Source: Alphaproteobacteria bacterium
GTDB taxonomy: Bacteria; Pseudomonadota; Alphaproteobacteria; Sphingomonadales; Sphingomonadaceae
NCBI GenBank assembly: GCA_018828205.1
Contig: JAHJWA010000026.1
Location: 1-24,125 of the forward strand
Direction: 5' to 3'
DNA: 24,125 nt
In this document: positions 15,379 through 23,214 of the stretch, piece by piece
Layout of the letters: every line of letters starts with the position of its first letter
Position numbering within the stretch: the stretch's first letter is position 1
The notes under the pieces: model-generated
Told to the model about the DNA's origin: nothing
The model's database searches: none
What the model saw: only the letters and a program-made list of their open reading frames with translations
Position numbers and translations under genes: made by a program

Positions 15379-16118
15379 TCGAATGGCTGCGCGAGGAATA
15401 TCATCGCCCCGCCAAGCCCGCCCCTGCACCGACGATCGAATTGTCGGGTCGTACCCTGCCGATCGCGCTCAACCGCCATCCGCGCGCCAAACGCCTGACG
15501 CTGCGGCTCGCGCCCGATGGCAGCGCGGTGCGCATCACCCTGCCGCGCTGGTGCCGCAGCGCCGATGCGGTGGCCTTCGCCGCGGTCCGCCGCGAATGGC
15601 TCGAGGCGCAGCTCGCCAAGGTGCCCGCAGCGGCGGATCCGGTGGCGCGGGGCACGATCCGCTACCGGGGCGATGAACTTGGCATCCGCTGGGCCGAGGA
15701 TGCGCCGCGCAAGCCGGCGCTGGAAGAGCGTGCGATTGTGCTCGGCGGCCCGCGCGACACCCTGCCCCACCGGCTGCAGCGCTGGCTCGAGTCCGAGGCG
15801 GTGCGGCTGATGCGCGCGGACCTCGCCCATTACTGCGCCCGCGCCGGGCTTGCAGCGCCCGACCTGCGGCTGACCCGCGCGCAGCGCCGCTGGGGGAGCT
15901 GCTCGAGCAAGGGAGTGGTGCGGGTCAACTGGCGGTTGGTGCAGGCTCCCGACCCTATCCGCCGTTCGGTGGTAGCGCATGAAACCGCGCACCTGGTCCA
16001 TTTCGACCACAGCCCCGACTTCCACGCCCTGCTGCGCGACATCTACGAGGACGACCTTGCCGGAGCCGATGGCTGGCTGAAGGCGCATGGTCGCGGGCTC
16101 TACGCGGATTTCGGCTAG
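15375..16118 (+). CDS. YgjP-like zinc metallopeptidase domain protein
   Basis: A 247-residue cytoplasmic protein of the YgjP-like metallopeptidase family (DUF45, M48-related). Key sequences are RWGSCSSKGVVRVNWRLV (172-189), the zinc site HETAH (His202, Glu203, His206) and FDHSPDFHALL, whose His212 or His217 should be the third ligand. All catalytic elements are therefore present. Substrate unknown; similar proteins are sometimes linked to restriction-modification or tRNA biology, but nothing here suggests that. Its ATG overlaps the ycgN stop. Confidence 0.88.
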   Translation: MIEWLREEYHRPAKPAPAPTIELSGRTLPIALNRHPRAKRLTLRLAPDGSAVRITLPRWCRSADAVAFAAVRREWLEAQLAKVPAAADPVARGTIRYRGDELGIRWAEDAPRKPALEERAIVLGGPRDTLPHRLQRWLESEAVRLMRADLAHYCARAGLAAPDLRLTRAQRRWGSCSSKGVVRVNWRLVQAPDPIRRSVVAHETAHLVHFDHSPDFHALLRDIYEDDLAGADGWLKAHGRGLYADFG

Positions 16119-16191
16119 CCTGCCGCGATCGGACTGCCAGACGTGCAGGCTCGGCTGGTAAGTTGGCGCCATAGCCCCTATCTTCGCCCCC

Positions 16192-16674
16192 ATGCGGATC
16201 AAGACGCGCTTCAACCCGGTCGGTGGCTTCCAGGATCTCTGGAGCGAATTCAAACGCCCGAACCCCTATCGCTGGCCGATTCTCGCGGCATCGCTGCTGA
16301 GCACCTTCACGCTCATGTTCTGGGTGACGCAGGAAAAGGTGATCGGCCCACCCATACGACCGCAGGTCTCCTTGATCTCGACATTTCCAGAAGGCCGCAG
16401 CGAGGCCGAGATCGTCGCTTCGAATCTGGAGAACCAGCGTCTCAAGGAGCAGTGGGAAGCCCGGCGCGACGAGCGCGAGGCCGAGATCCAGGACATGTAC
16501 CGCACGCTTGGCCGCGCCACCGGTATCGATGTCGATGCGATGGAGCGGCAGATCGCCGAGGACCAGGCGCGCGAGGAGGCCGAGCGGCTTCGCGCGCTCG
16601 AACAGGCCGGCATTGCCGCGGATCCCCAAGTCGAAACCCAGGCGGACGGCGCGGTTGACGCTTCCGGCGAGTGA
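16192..16674 (+). CDS. Small membrane protein with coiled coil, unknown function
   Basis: A 160-residue protein I do not assign to a named family. An N-terminal basic segment is followed by one hydrophobic helix (about 28-46, WPILAASLLSTFTLMFWV). A charged heptad-like region follows (about 75-135, rich in Glu, Arg and Ala), likely a coiled coil facing the periplasm. It is host-like in codon use and overlaps the ribD start by 20 bases, so it is probably translated with ribD. No Shine-Dalgarno sequence precedes the ATG; TATCTT ends 7 bases before it, as in hslV, so the mRNA may be leaderless. It may be a membrane tether or scaffold (inference). Confidence 0.8.
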   Translation: MRIKTRFNPVGGFQDLWSEFKRPNPYRWPILAASLLSTFTLMFWVTQEKVIGPPIRPQVSLISTFPEGRSEAEIVASNLENQRLKEQWEARRDEREAEIQDMYRTLGRATGIDVDAMERQIAEDQAREEAERLRALEQAGIAADPQVETQADGAVDASGE

Positions 16675-17626
16675 CGCGCGCTGGCTGAGAGCTGCCGCGC
16701 GGCTGGCGCTGCGCGGACGACCCTCGAGCCGGCCCAACCCGTCGGTCGGAGCGATGATCGTCGGCAATGGCGTCGTGCTCAGTCGCGGCTGGACCCAGCC
16801 CGGCGGACGACCCCATGCCGAAGCCATCGCGCTGGCGCAGGCGGGCGCCGCGGCTCGCGGCGCTACCGCCTATGTCACGCTCGAACCCTGCGCCCACCGC
16901 TCCGATCGCGGACCGGCCTGCGCCGATTTGCTGGTGGAAGCGGGCATCGCGCGCGCGGTCGTCGGCTGCAAGGACCCCGATCCGCGCACCGCCGGCAGCG
17001 GGCTTGCCCGGTTGCGCGCTGCCGGCATCCCGGCCGAACTGGTCGAATCCCCCGCGATTCTCGAGAGCCTGGCGGGCTATCTGACGCGGGCCCGGTACGG
17101 ACGGCCCCATGTCACGCTCAAGCTGGCGCTGTCGCTCGACGGCAAGATCGCGCTGCCCTCGGGGGAAAGCATCTGGATCACCGGCGAGGCGGCGCGCGCG
17201 CATGTCCATTCGCGCCGCGCGCTGGCGGATGCGATCCTGGTTGGCGGCGGAACCTGGCGCGCCGACCGGCCCGGGCTCGATGTCCGCCTGCCCGGCCTCG
17301 GAAACCGCAGCCCCGAACGGGTGGTGCTGACCTCGCATGCCGTCGCGGGTGTGCGGACGATCGCGGCGCCGCAGGACATCGCGAGCCTCGCGCAAGTGCA
17401 ATATCTCTATGTCGAAGGCGGCGGCCGGACCGCGGCGTCCTTTATGGCTGCCGATCTGGTCGACCGGCTCGAAATCTATCGCGCTCCGATCGTCCTCGGC
17501 GCCGGGATTCCCGCGATCGGCGACATCGGTCTTGGCGACCTGGCGGCAGCGCACGGCCGCTGGACCCTGGTCGAACACCGTCAACTCGGCCCCGATACCT
17601 ACGAAGGCTTTGCGCGAAGGCGCTAG
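16655..17626 (+). CDS. ribD: Bifunctional riboflavin deaminase/reductase RibD
   Basis: A 323-residue enzyme for the second and third steps of riboflavin synthesis: deamination of the pyrimidine intermediate, then NADPH reduction of the ribosyl side chain. The deaminase domain (about 1-145) has the zinc site His in GRPHAEAIAL and two cysteines in EPCAHRSDRGPAC. The reductase domain (about 150-323) begins RPHVTLKLALSLDGKIALPSG and has ILVGGGTWRADRPGLDVRLPG and YVEGGGRTAASF. The start is TTG 16655, because it gives the family-length N terminus and overlaps the preceding gene; a longer in-frame start at 16508 would add 49 Arg/Pro-rich residues. ribE follows after 131 bp. Confidence 0.93.
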   Translation: MTLPASDARWLRAAARLALRGRPSSRPNPSVGAMIVGNGVVLSRGWTQPGGRPHAEAIALAQAGAAARGATAYVTLEPCAHRSDRGPACADLLVEAGIARAVVGCKDPDPRTAGSGLARLRAAGIPAELVESPAILESLAGYLTRARYGRPHVTLKLALSLDGKIALPSGESIWITGEAARAHVHSRRALADAILVGGGTWRADRPGLDVRLPGLGNRSPERVVLTSHAVAGVRTIAAPQDIASLAQVQYLYVEGGGRTAASFMAADLVDRLEIYRAPIVLGAGIPAIGDIGLGDLAAAHGRWTLVEHRQLGPDTYEGFARRR

Positions 17627-17757
17627 GCTGGACCACGCCCGCGCTTGGCAGCCCGGGCGGCACAGCTTACCAGCGCCAGCGGGTTCTGCTTGCGCGGCAA
17701 GGGCAAGCAAGGACAAATTCGCAATAGCAGCGCCAGGGTGCGCGAGGAGACACGACC

Positions 17758-18375
17758 ATGTTCACCGGGATCGTCACCGCCATCGGCACGATTGCCAGCG
17801 TCGAGGACCGGGCCGACAGGCGGGTCACGGTGGCGTGTCCCTTCGACCCCGATACCATCGATATCGGTGCGTCGATCGCCTGTTCGGGCGTCTGCCTGAC
17901 CGTGGTCGACCGCGGCGGCAAGCCCGGCGACGCTTGGTTTGCGGTCGATGTGTCGGGGGAGACCGTGTCGCGCAGCGTTCCGGGGATGTGGCAGGAAGGG
18001 CGGCGGCTCAATCTCGAACCCGCGCTCCGGCTTGGCGACGAACTCGGCGGCCATATGGTCACTGGCCATGTCGACACCTCCGGCACGGTCCAATTGGCCC
18101 AATCCGAAGGCGGCTCGATAAGGCTGGCGATCCGCGCCCGCGCCGAGTTCGCGGCATTCATCGCGCCCAAGGGCTCGGTCACGGTGGATGGCGTCTCGCT
18201 GACGGTGAACGACGTTCGCGACCGCGCCGACGGCGCTTGCGACTTCGCGCTCAACATCATCCCGCACACCGCCGAGGTCACCACGCTGGGATCGCTCGCC
18301 GAAGGCGACGCGGTCAATCTCGAAATCGATGTGCTGGCCCGCTATCTCAAGCGAATGCAAAGCCTGCAGAACTGA
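17758..18375 (+). CDS. ribE: Riboflavin synthase, alpha subunit
   Basis: A 205-residue riboflavin synthase, which dismutates two lumazine molecules to riboflavin. The N terminus MFTGIVTAIGTI is diagnostic. The two repeated barrels cover about 1-97 and 98-195, with GASIACSGVCLTVV and KGSVTVDGVSLTVND as matching positions and GGHMVTGHVDTSG in between. A Shine-Dalgarno sequence, GAGGAG, lies at 17743-17748. The 131-bp gap after ribD shows no FMN riboswitch core. No ribBA or ribH follows in the window. Confidence 0.95.
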   Translation: MFTGIVTAIGTIASVEDRADRRVTVACPFDPDTIDIGASIACSGVCLTVVDRGGKPGDAWFAVDVSGETVSRSVPGMWQEGRRLNLEPALRLGDELGGHMVTGHVDTSGTVQLAQSEGGSIRLAIRARAEFAAFIAPKGSVTVDGVSLTVNDVRDRADGACDFALNIIPHTAEVTTLGSLAEGDAVNLEIDVLARYLKRMQSLQN

Positions 18376-18397
18376 GTCCGGGAGGAATAGGGCCGGA

Positions 18398-19579
18398 TCA
18401 GGCTCGCGTCACATCCGCCAGCGCGGCGATGAATTTGCCGATATTGCCCTCGTGCAGCCCGGCGATGTTGATCCGGCCCGAACCGGCCATGTAGATCGCG
18501 TGCTCGTCGCGCAGGGCGGCGATCTGGTCGCGATCCAGCGGCAGGACGGCGAACAGACCGTTCTGCTCGGTCAGCGCGGCGAGGTTGAGACCGGGCGCGT
18601 CGCCATCGGCTGCAGCCAGCTGGCGGCGAACATCGCGCATCCGCTCGCGCATTTCGTCCAGCTCGGCGCGCCATTCCTTGGTCAGATCGGGATCGCGCAG
18701 CGCGATCCGCACCGCGGCACCGCCATGATCGGGCGGCATCGACCAGGTCGCGCGCGCCAGCGCATTGGCGTTGGACAGGATCGTGTCGAGCGAACCGCCA
18801 TCCTGCGCCATGACGTAGAAGGCGCCGACACGGTCGCGATACAGGCCGAAATTCTTGTCGCAGCTGTAGGCGATGAGCGCCTCGGGCACCGCGGCGAGCA
18901 CGCTGCGCACCCCGGCGACGTCCTCGTCCAGCCCACGGCCCAGTCCCTGATAGGCGATGTCCAGCAGCGGCAGCACGCCGGTGCGCGCGAGCGCCTCGGC
19001 GATGACCTGCCAATCCTCGGGGGTGTAATCGATCCCGGTGGGATTGTGGCAGCAGCCATGGAGCAGCACCAGATCGCCGGGAGCGGCGCCGTCGATGGCG
19101 GCGATCAGCGCGGCGAGATTGGCGCTGCCATCGGCATTGGCGTGATCGAAAGCGGCCACTTCCATTCCCAGATCCTCGAGGATCTGCGCGTGGTTCGGCC
19201 AGCTCGGCAGGCCCAGATGGACGCGGTTCGCGCCGGCGCGCTGCGCCAGCGCCAGCGCCAGGCGGACGGCGCCCGTGCCGCCGGGGGTCTGCATTCCGGA
19301 AATGCGCCCGCCCATGGTCGCGTTCTCTCCGAAGACATAGGGCATCAGCGCCTGGACGAAGCCCATGTCGCCCTCTGGACCGAGGTAGCTCTTGGAATCC
19401 TGCTGATCGAGCAGCTTGGTCTCCGCGCCCTTGATGGCGGAAAAGACCGGGGTCGCGCCCTCGCCGGTGCGATAGACGCCGACGCCGAGGTCGATCTTGT
19501 CTTCGCGTTCGTCGTCGGCGTGCATCTTGATCAGCGCGAGCAGCGCGTCGGCGGGCTGGGATTGAAGCTTTTCGAGCAT
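18398..19579 (-). CDS. Aromatic amino acid aminotransferase (class I, TyrB/AspC-like)
   Basis: A 393-residue PLP enzyme of the aspartate/tyrosine aminotransferase subgroup. Conserved parts are IDLGVGVYRTGEGATPVF at the N terminus, YLGPEGD, the CCHNPTGIDYTPEDW motif with the Asn-Pro-Thr-Gly that binds PLP, LLDIAYQGLGRG with the PLP-contacting Asp and Tyr, and SCDKNFGLYRDRVGA with the Schiff-base lysine. The C-terminal arginine for the substrate carboxylate is in MAGSGRINIAGL. It converts aromatic or acidic amino acids to 2-oxo acids; which is preferred cannot be read here. The start is ATG 19579 (MLEKLQSQ); 19606 would add nine residues. It lies downstream of the eipA-like gene. Confidence 0.9.
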   Translation of the reverse strand: MLEKLQSQPADALLALIKMHADDEREDKIDLGVGVYRTGEGATPVFSAIKGAETKLLDQQDSKSYLGPEGDMGFVQALMPYVFGENATMGGRISGMQTPGGTGAVRLALALAQRAGANRVHLGLPSWPNHAQILEDLGMEVAAFDHANADGSANLAALIAAIDGAAPGDLVLLHGCCHNPTGIDYTPEDWQVIAEALARTGVLPLLDIAYQGLGRGLDEDVAGVRSVLAAVPEALIAYSCDKNFGLYRDRVGAFYVMAQDGGSLDTILSNANALARATWSMPPDHGGAAVRIALRDPDLTKEWRAELDEMRERMRDVRRQLAAADGDAPGLNLAALTEQNGLFAVLPLDRDQIAALRDEHAIYMAGSGRINIAGLHEGNIGKFIAALADVTRA

Positions 19580-19631
19580 GCCGGGTCCATGCCCACAGCG
19601 GCACAACGCGGCAACAGGAAAACGCCTGGCT

Positions 19632-19656
19632 CCGGTCGAGCTATTCTATCGACCGG
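19632..19656. repeat. Perfect 8-bp hairpin between eipA-like and aminotransferase genes
   Basis: CCGGTCGA (19632-19639) and TCGACCGG (19649-19656) with a 9-base AT-rich loop. It lies 28 bases after the end of the eipA-like gene (minus strand) and ends the 104-bp gap to the aminotransferase gene. There is no T run, so if it terminates transcription it is not a standard intrinsic site. An operator or mRNA-stabilising hairpin is also possible. Confidence 0.5.
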
Positions 19657-19683
19657 GCAAGCCCGCCCTTTGCTCGGCAGCAA

Positions 19684-20562
19684 TCAGAAAGGCAGCCAGC
19701 GCTGTTCCTTGGAGAACTTCATATAGCCGGCGTTGATCCCCAGCCGCAGCCCGGCGCCCACGCGGATCGGGATCAGCACCACGTCGCCCTTGCGCATGTA
19801 AGAGGCGGTCAGCCCCCCGACCGCATAGAGCTGGCCTTCGCCCGCGGGATAGCGCTCGTACAGTTCCTCGCTGTCGTAGAGATTGTAGACCAGCACGAAG
19901 GTGCTCCCGGCGTTGGCGCCCGCGTCGAAACCGATCGAAGGTCCGGTCCAGTAAACCGGGCGTTCGCCCTCGACCTTGTGATAGAGCGTGCCCGAACCAT
20001 AGCGCGCGCCCACGATGAAGGCGCCGCTCGCCTCGCGTCCGACGATATAGGCATTGGGCTCGCCCTGATCGGCCAGCAGCCGGCGAATCAGCGTGGCGAC
20101 TTCCTTGGCGCCATCGCCGAACACGCCTTGCGCGGCGCCGATCAGATCGTCCTCGCGATAGGTCTGTTCGGCATTGGCGACCACCGGTGGGATGGCAGTG
20201 TCGCTCGCCGCGGAACTGCCATCGTAGTTGTTGCCGGCATAGGTGTTGTCGACGGCAGCGCCCGGCTGCGTGGGATCGCTCCAGGTCGGCGCGACCGTCG
20301 GTTCGACGGCGATGGCCGGGTCGGGGGCCGATTCGGGGGCGGGCGAATAGGTCGTGGCGGGAGCCGCCGGTTGCGGCTCGGCGTAGACCGACTGCCCCCC
20401 GGGGGCCTCCTCGAGATCGCCATCGATCGGATATTGCAGCGCTTCGTCGGGATCGACCGTCTCGAGCTGCGCGGAAAGCGGGCTGGCGAGCAGGCCGAGC
20501 GCGGCGGCGGCCGTCGTGGCTGCGGCAGCAAGGCGGCGGGCAAGGTTGGCGGGTGTGGTCAT
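19684..20562 (-). CDS. DUF1134 family envelope protein (EipA-like)
   Basis: A 292-residue exported protein with a signal peptide (about 1-31, ending LLASPLSAQ). A long Pro/Ala/Asp-rich linker (about 35-125) leads to a conserved C-terminal domain (about 130-292), with ANAEQTYREDDLIGAAQGVFGDGAKEVATLIRRLLADQGEPNAYIVGREASGAFIVGARYGSG. This is the DUF1134 signature; the Brucella homologue EipA is a periplasmic protein needed for envelope integrity. The start at ATG 20562 has a strong Shine-Dalgarno sequence (GGGAGGGG on the minus strand, about 20566-20575). The linker is longer than the fold requires and looks disordered. Confidence 0.88.
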   Translation of the reverse strand: MTTPANLARRLAAAATTAAAALGLLASPLSAQLETVDPDEALQYPIDGDLEEAPGGQSVYAEPQPAAPATTYSPAPESAPDPAIAVEPTVAPTWSDPTQPGAAVDNTYAGNNYDGSSAASDTAIPPVVANAEQTYREDDLIGAAQGVFGDGAKEVATLIRRLLADQGEPNAYIVGREASGAFIVGARYGSGTLYHKVEGERPVYWTGPSIGFDAGANAGSTFVLVYNLYDSEELYERYPAGEGQLYAVGGLTASYMRKGDVVLIPIRVGAGLRLGINAGYMKFSKEQRWLPF

Positions 20563-20729
20563 GGTGCGCCCCTCCCTGCGGGCGTAGATCGGCAATTCGA
20601 CAAGAATCCTCCAATCGCCGACCGGCAATGAGTGAGCGATGAACCGAATCGAAAACGGGGCGAAGCGAATCATCGGGGCCGTGCCATCCGGTGATGCCCT
20701 TCTAATCGTCCGCCACCATGCCAAGCCCC

Positions 20730-20758
20730 TTGAAGGCGGACAAAGCTCTGGCTATAGC
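20730..20758 (+). promoter_or_regulatory. Sigma-70 type promoter of tRNA-Ser
   Basis: TTGAAG at 20730-20735, a 17-base spacer, and TATAGC at 20753-20758. Predicted transcription start is near 20765, about 25 bases before the tRNA. Both hexamers match the consensus well for a high-GC genome and the spacing is optimal. Confidence 0.65.
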
Positions 20759-20789
20759 GCGCCCCTCGCGGCCGTGATGCGTCCGTCGC

Positions 20790-20880
20790 GGAGACGTGGG
20801 TGAGTGGCTGAAACCAGTTCCCTGCTAAGGAACCATACCCGAACCGGGTATCGAGGGTTCGAATCCCTCCGTCTCCGCCA
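20790..20880 (+). tRNA. tRNA-Ser (anticodon GCT)
   Basis: The 7-bp acceptor stem GGAGACG pairs with CGTCTCC at 20870-20876, followed by the discriminator G and encoded CCA (20878-20880). The anticodon stem GTTCC/GGAAC (20817-20821 / 20829-20833) encloses the loop CTGCTAA with anticodon GCT at 20824-20826, reading AGC/AGT serine codons. A long variable arm (ACCC-GAAC-GGGT region) and the T-loop GGTTCGAATCC complete a class II tRNA of 91 bases. It is the probable attachment site of the integrase 158 bp downstream. Confidence 0.97.
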
Positions 20881-20993
20881 CTAGCCTGTCCAGGCCGATC
20901 CGATCCCGACCGAAATGGGCTAAAAAGCTTTACTCCTCCGGGGTTTCTGACCTCTATGCCGTCCGGCTCCATCCGCCCTTAGCCAAACGTGAG

Positions 20994-21034
20994 TTGGGGT
21001 AGTTTGGGGGTAATGGTTCTACGGATTGGGGGTA
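20994..21034 (+). repeat. Three copies of TTGGGG(G)TA before the integrase
   Basis: TTGGGGTA at 20994-21001, TTGGGGGTA at 21004-21012 and again at 21026-21034, in direct orientation between the tRNA and the integrase start. Such G-rich direct repeats are candidate arm-type binding sites for the integrase's N-terminal domain, or its own operator. The last copy also covers the Shine-Dalgarno region, so a bound protein would limit translation or transcription of the integrase. Confidence 0.6.
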
Positions 21035-21038
21035 TCGG

Positions 21039-22352
21039 ATGCTTACGGACAAAGCAGTTCGCGCTGCGGACGTGAGAGGTAAGGCCTACAAGCTAACCGA
21101 CAGTCGCGGCCTCCATCTTCATGTGTCGGCGAAGGGCCACAAGAGCTGGCGATACAAATACCGCTTCGACAAAAAAGAGCAGCTGCTTACCTTGGGCGCA
21201 TATCCCGAGGTCTCGTTGGCGGATGCACGTGAAAAGCGGGACGAGGCGAAGAGGATCCTACGAGAAGGTCGCGACCCCCGGCATGCTGCGAGGCGAGGTC
21301 GACTCTTAGGCGACAGCAGTTCGGCCAAATCGTTCGAAGTTGTCGCGCGCGAGTGGCACGCGCTCCAACTCCCACGCTGGAAGCCGGTTCATGCCGAGGA
21401 TGTCATCACAAGCCTCGAGCGCGATGTGTTCCCGCATCTTGGTGCCATGCCGCTGGCCGAAATCGACAAGCCCACACTTCTTTCGATTTTGCGCAGAATC
21501 GAGAACCGCGGCGCAATCGAAACTTCGCGCCGCATCAAGCAACGCGTTGCTGCAGTTTACAGGTACGCCAATGCCGAAGGTGCGAAGGTTGAGAACCCTG
21601 CTGTCGATATCAACGACGCGCTGAAACCACTACCGCCATCGAAGCGATACCCAGCGTTAATCACTGTAGCTGCAATCCGTACGTTGATGGGGGATATCGA
21701 CCGCGCCGGCGCCTCGCCCGTTAATCGACTGGCTGCCCGCTTTCTTGCATTGACCGCGCAACGGCCTGGCATGGTGCGTAATATAGAATGGAAAGATATC
21801 ACCGGCGTCGATTGGGGGGATGTCGATGGCGATATCAGCGAGTCGCTTTGGACCGTGCCAGCGGAGAAGATCAAGCAGGAGTTACATCTGCGCAGCGATG
21901 AAGCTTTTAGCCATCCCGTTCCATTGTCGGTGCAGGCGGTAGAAACGCTGCGATCGGTCCGCTGGCTTACCGGAAGATCTCCATTGGTTTTTCCCGGCGC
22001 ACGCTCTGGACTTTCACCGATCAGCGAGAACGCCATTGGTTATCTCTACAATCGAGAAGGTTATAAAGGCCGGCATGTACCGCACGGATGGCGGTCAAGT
22101 TTCTCGACCATTATGAACGAGCAGGCCGAACGCGAAGTCGGGACTGACGTCCGTCTGCTGGCTGATCGGCTAATCATCGACCTCATGTTGGCGCATACGC
22201 CCAAGGGCATGAGTGCAACCGAGCTGCGGTATAATCGGGCAGCGTACATGGCGCGTCGACGCGAACTCGCGCAGCGTTGGGCGGATATAATCATGGAGGG
22301 TGCGATCTCGGCGGTGGAGATCGTCAACAGTCCGCGCCGCAAGCGGCGTTAG
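21039..22352 (+). CDS. P4-type tyrosine recombinase/integrase (DUF4102 arm domain)
   Basis: A 437-residue site-specific integrase. The N-terminal DUF4102 arm-binding domain spans about 1-85 (LTDSRGLHLHVSAKGHKSWRYKY, LTLGAYPEVSLADAREKRDEA). The core-binding domain is about 100-190. The catalytic domain has Arg242 in LTAQRPGMVR, the HxxR box as VPHGWR (His349, Arg352), His385 in LAHTP and the nucleophile Tyr398 in RYNRAAY (Tyr403 less likely). All residues needed for strand exchange are present, so it appears functional. Third codon positions are visibly less G/C-rich than the host genes, in keeping with transfer. It lies beside tRNA-Ser and faces away from it. Its stop overlaps that of the next gene by four bases. 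Confidence 0.95.
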   Translation: MLTDKAVRAADVRGKAYKLTDSRGLHLHVSAKGHKSWRYKYRFDKKEQLLTLGAYPEVSLADAREKRDEAKRILREGRDPRHAARRGRLLGDSSSAKSFEVVAREWHALQLPRWKPVHAEDVITSLERDVFPHLGAMPLAEIDKPTLLSILRRIENRGAIETSRRIKQRVAAVYRYANAEGAKVENPAVDINDALKPLPPSKRYPALITVAAIRTLMGDIDRAGASPVNRLAARFLALTAQRPGMVRNIEWKDITGVDWGDVDGDISESLWTVPAEKIKQELHLRSDEAFSHPVPLSVQAVETLRSVRWLTGRSPLVFPGARSGLSPISENAIGYLYNREGYKGRHVPHGWRSSFSTIMNEQAEREVGTDVRLLADRLIIDLMLAHTPKGMSATELRYNRAAYMARRRELAQRWADIIMEGAISAVEIVNSPRRKRR

Positions 22353-23125
22353 CCTCGGTCGCGCTTCGCAGCCTGTTCTTCGATCCAGGCCAGCACCTCC
22401 GTTTTCAACCACCGCGTGCTGGAGCCGAGCTTGACGAGCTTCGGGAACATACCGTTTTTCTCGTCCTGATAGATTGTCGAGCGACTGCGTCCGATCAGTG
22501 CGCTTACTTCCTCTACCGACAAAAAAACCGGTCCTACGCCGGGGGGAATAGGAAGAACCTCTAGGTGGTCTTCGTCGCCAGCATCTGCCAACACGCGATC
22601 CGCCATCTTGCGCTTGGTGACGGCTCTCCCCGCCCTTAACTGCGGATCGACAATTTCCTCGATCTGCCGGTTGGTCAGTGGCCCCAATGGTTGGAGGCCA
22701 GCCAGCCACTCATCGAACTGCCGACTATCGACGAAGATTCGGTGTGTCGGTTCTGCCCGCGCGTCAAACCACCGTTCAAGATTGAAGGCTCCGGTCGCAA
22801 AACGGGGCAGCGGGTCATCAAGCTCCCAGTAGTCTGCGGGTACTGCCTCGGGTTCGCCGCCTACGATCGGACGGGCGAAGGTGTCGATGCGACGGGCAAC
22901 AAACATCCGCGTCGCGTGCTCGGCATTGAGCCTGACAAGGTCCCGTGCAGCGTCGTTCTCCCCTTCATCCTCATCATCAGCGAAGATCTCGGGTAACTCG
23001 TACGAGGGGAATCCCGTGCGACATTGGACCAGATCGGCGAATGCGGCCGTGAGGGCCTTACGGCCACGGGAGACAATCGGAGTCCGTCCTTCATAGGGCG
23101 ACCAGGGGATGATGCTGTCTGCCAT
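22349..23125 (-). CDS. AlpA/excisionase-like DNA-binding protein with long N-terminal region
   Basis: A 258-residue protein. The last 60 residues form an AlpA/MerR-like winged helix (about 200-250): PVFLSVEEVSALIGRSRSTIYQDEKNGMFPKLVKLGSSTRWLKTEVLAWIEE, the pattern seen in phage AlpA and excisionase-type regulators, which normally are only 60-90 residues long. The first ~195 residues match nothing I recognise: soluble, rich in Asp, Glu and Arg, with ADDEDEGENDAARDL and RIFVDSRQFDEWLAGLQPLGPLTNRQIEEIVDPQLRAG. It converges on the integrase with overlapping stops (TTAG, 22349-22352). A role in controlling excision or integrase expression is the natural guess. No Shine-Dalgarno sequence precedes ATG 23125. 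Confidence 0.82.
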   Translation of the reverse strand: MADSIIPWSPYEGRTPIVSRGRKALTAAFADLVQCRTGFPSYELPEIFADDEDEGENDAARDLVRLNAEHATRMFVARRIDTFARPIVGGEPEAVPADYWELDDPLPRFATGAFNLERWFDARAEPTHRIFVDSRQFDEWLAGLQPLGPLTNRQIEEIVDPQLRAGRAVTKRKMADRVLADAGDEDHLEVLPIPPGVGPVFLSVEEVSALIGRSRSTIYQDEKNGMFPKLVKLGSSTRWLKTEVLAWIEEQAAKRDRG

Positions 23126-23214
23126 TCGATGACGCTAACACCGTTTTTGCTCACCGCAAATGGACGACCGGTTTGCGTCCTCAAGACGGTCAAACATTCG
23201 GACACGTGGTGGTC
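23126..23214. other. Gap upstream of the AlpA-like gene
   Basis: No gene recognised. It should hold the promoter of the minus-strand AlpA-like gene, but no clear -35/-10 pair stands out. The left side has the AT-rich run AACACCGTTTTTGC. The right side borders the IS3 relic. Confidence 0.4.

Noticed and set aside
17623..17720. Small minus-strand peptide ending in a basic Lys/Arg tail, between ribD and ribE
   Set aside because: Looks plausible at first, but there is no start with a ribosome-binding site and the upstream frame is antisense to ribE.
17627..17757. FMN riboswitch between ribD and ribE
   Set aside because: The conserved core elements of the RFN fold are not present; only an ordinary Shine-Dalgarno sequence precedes ribE.
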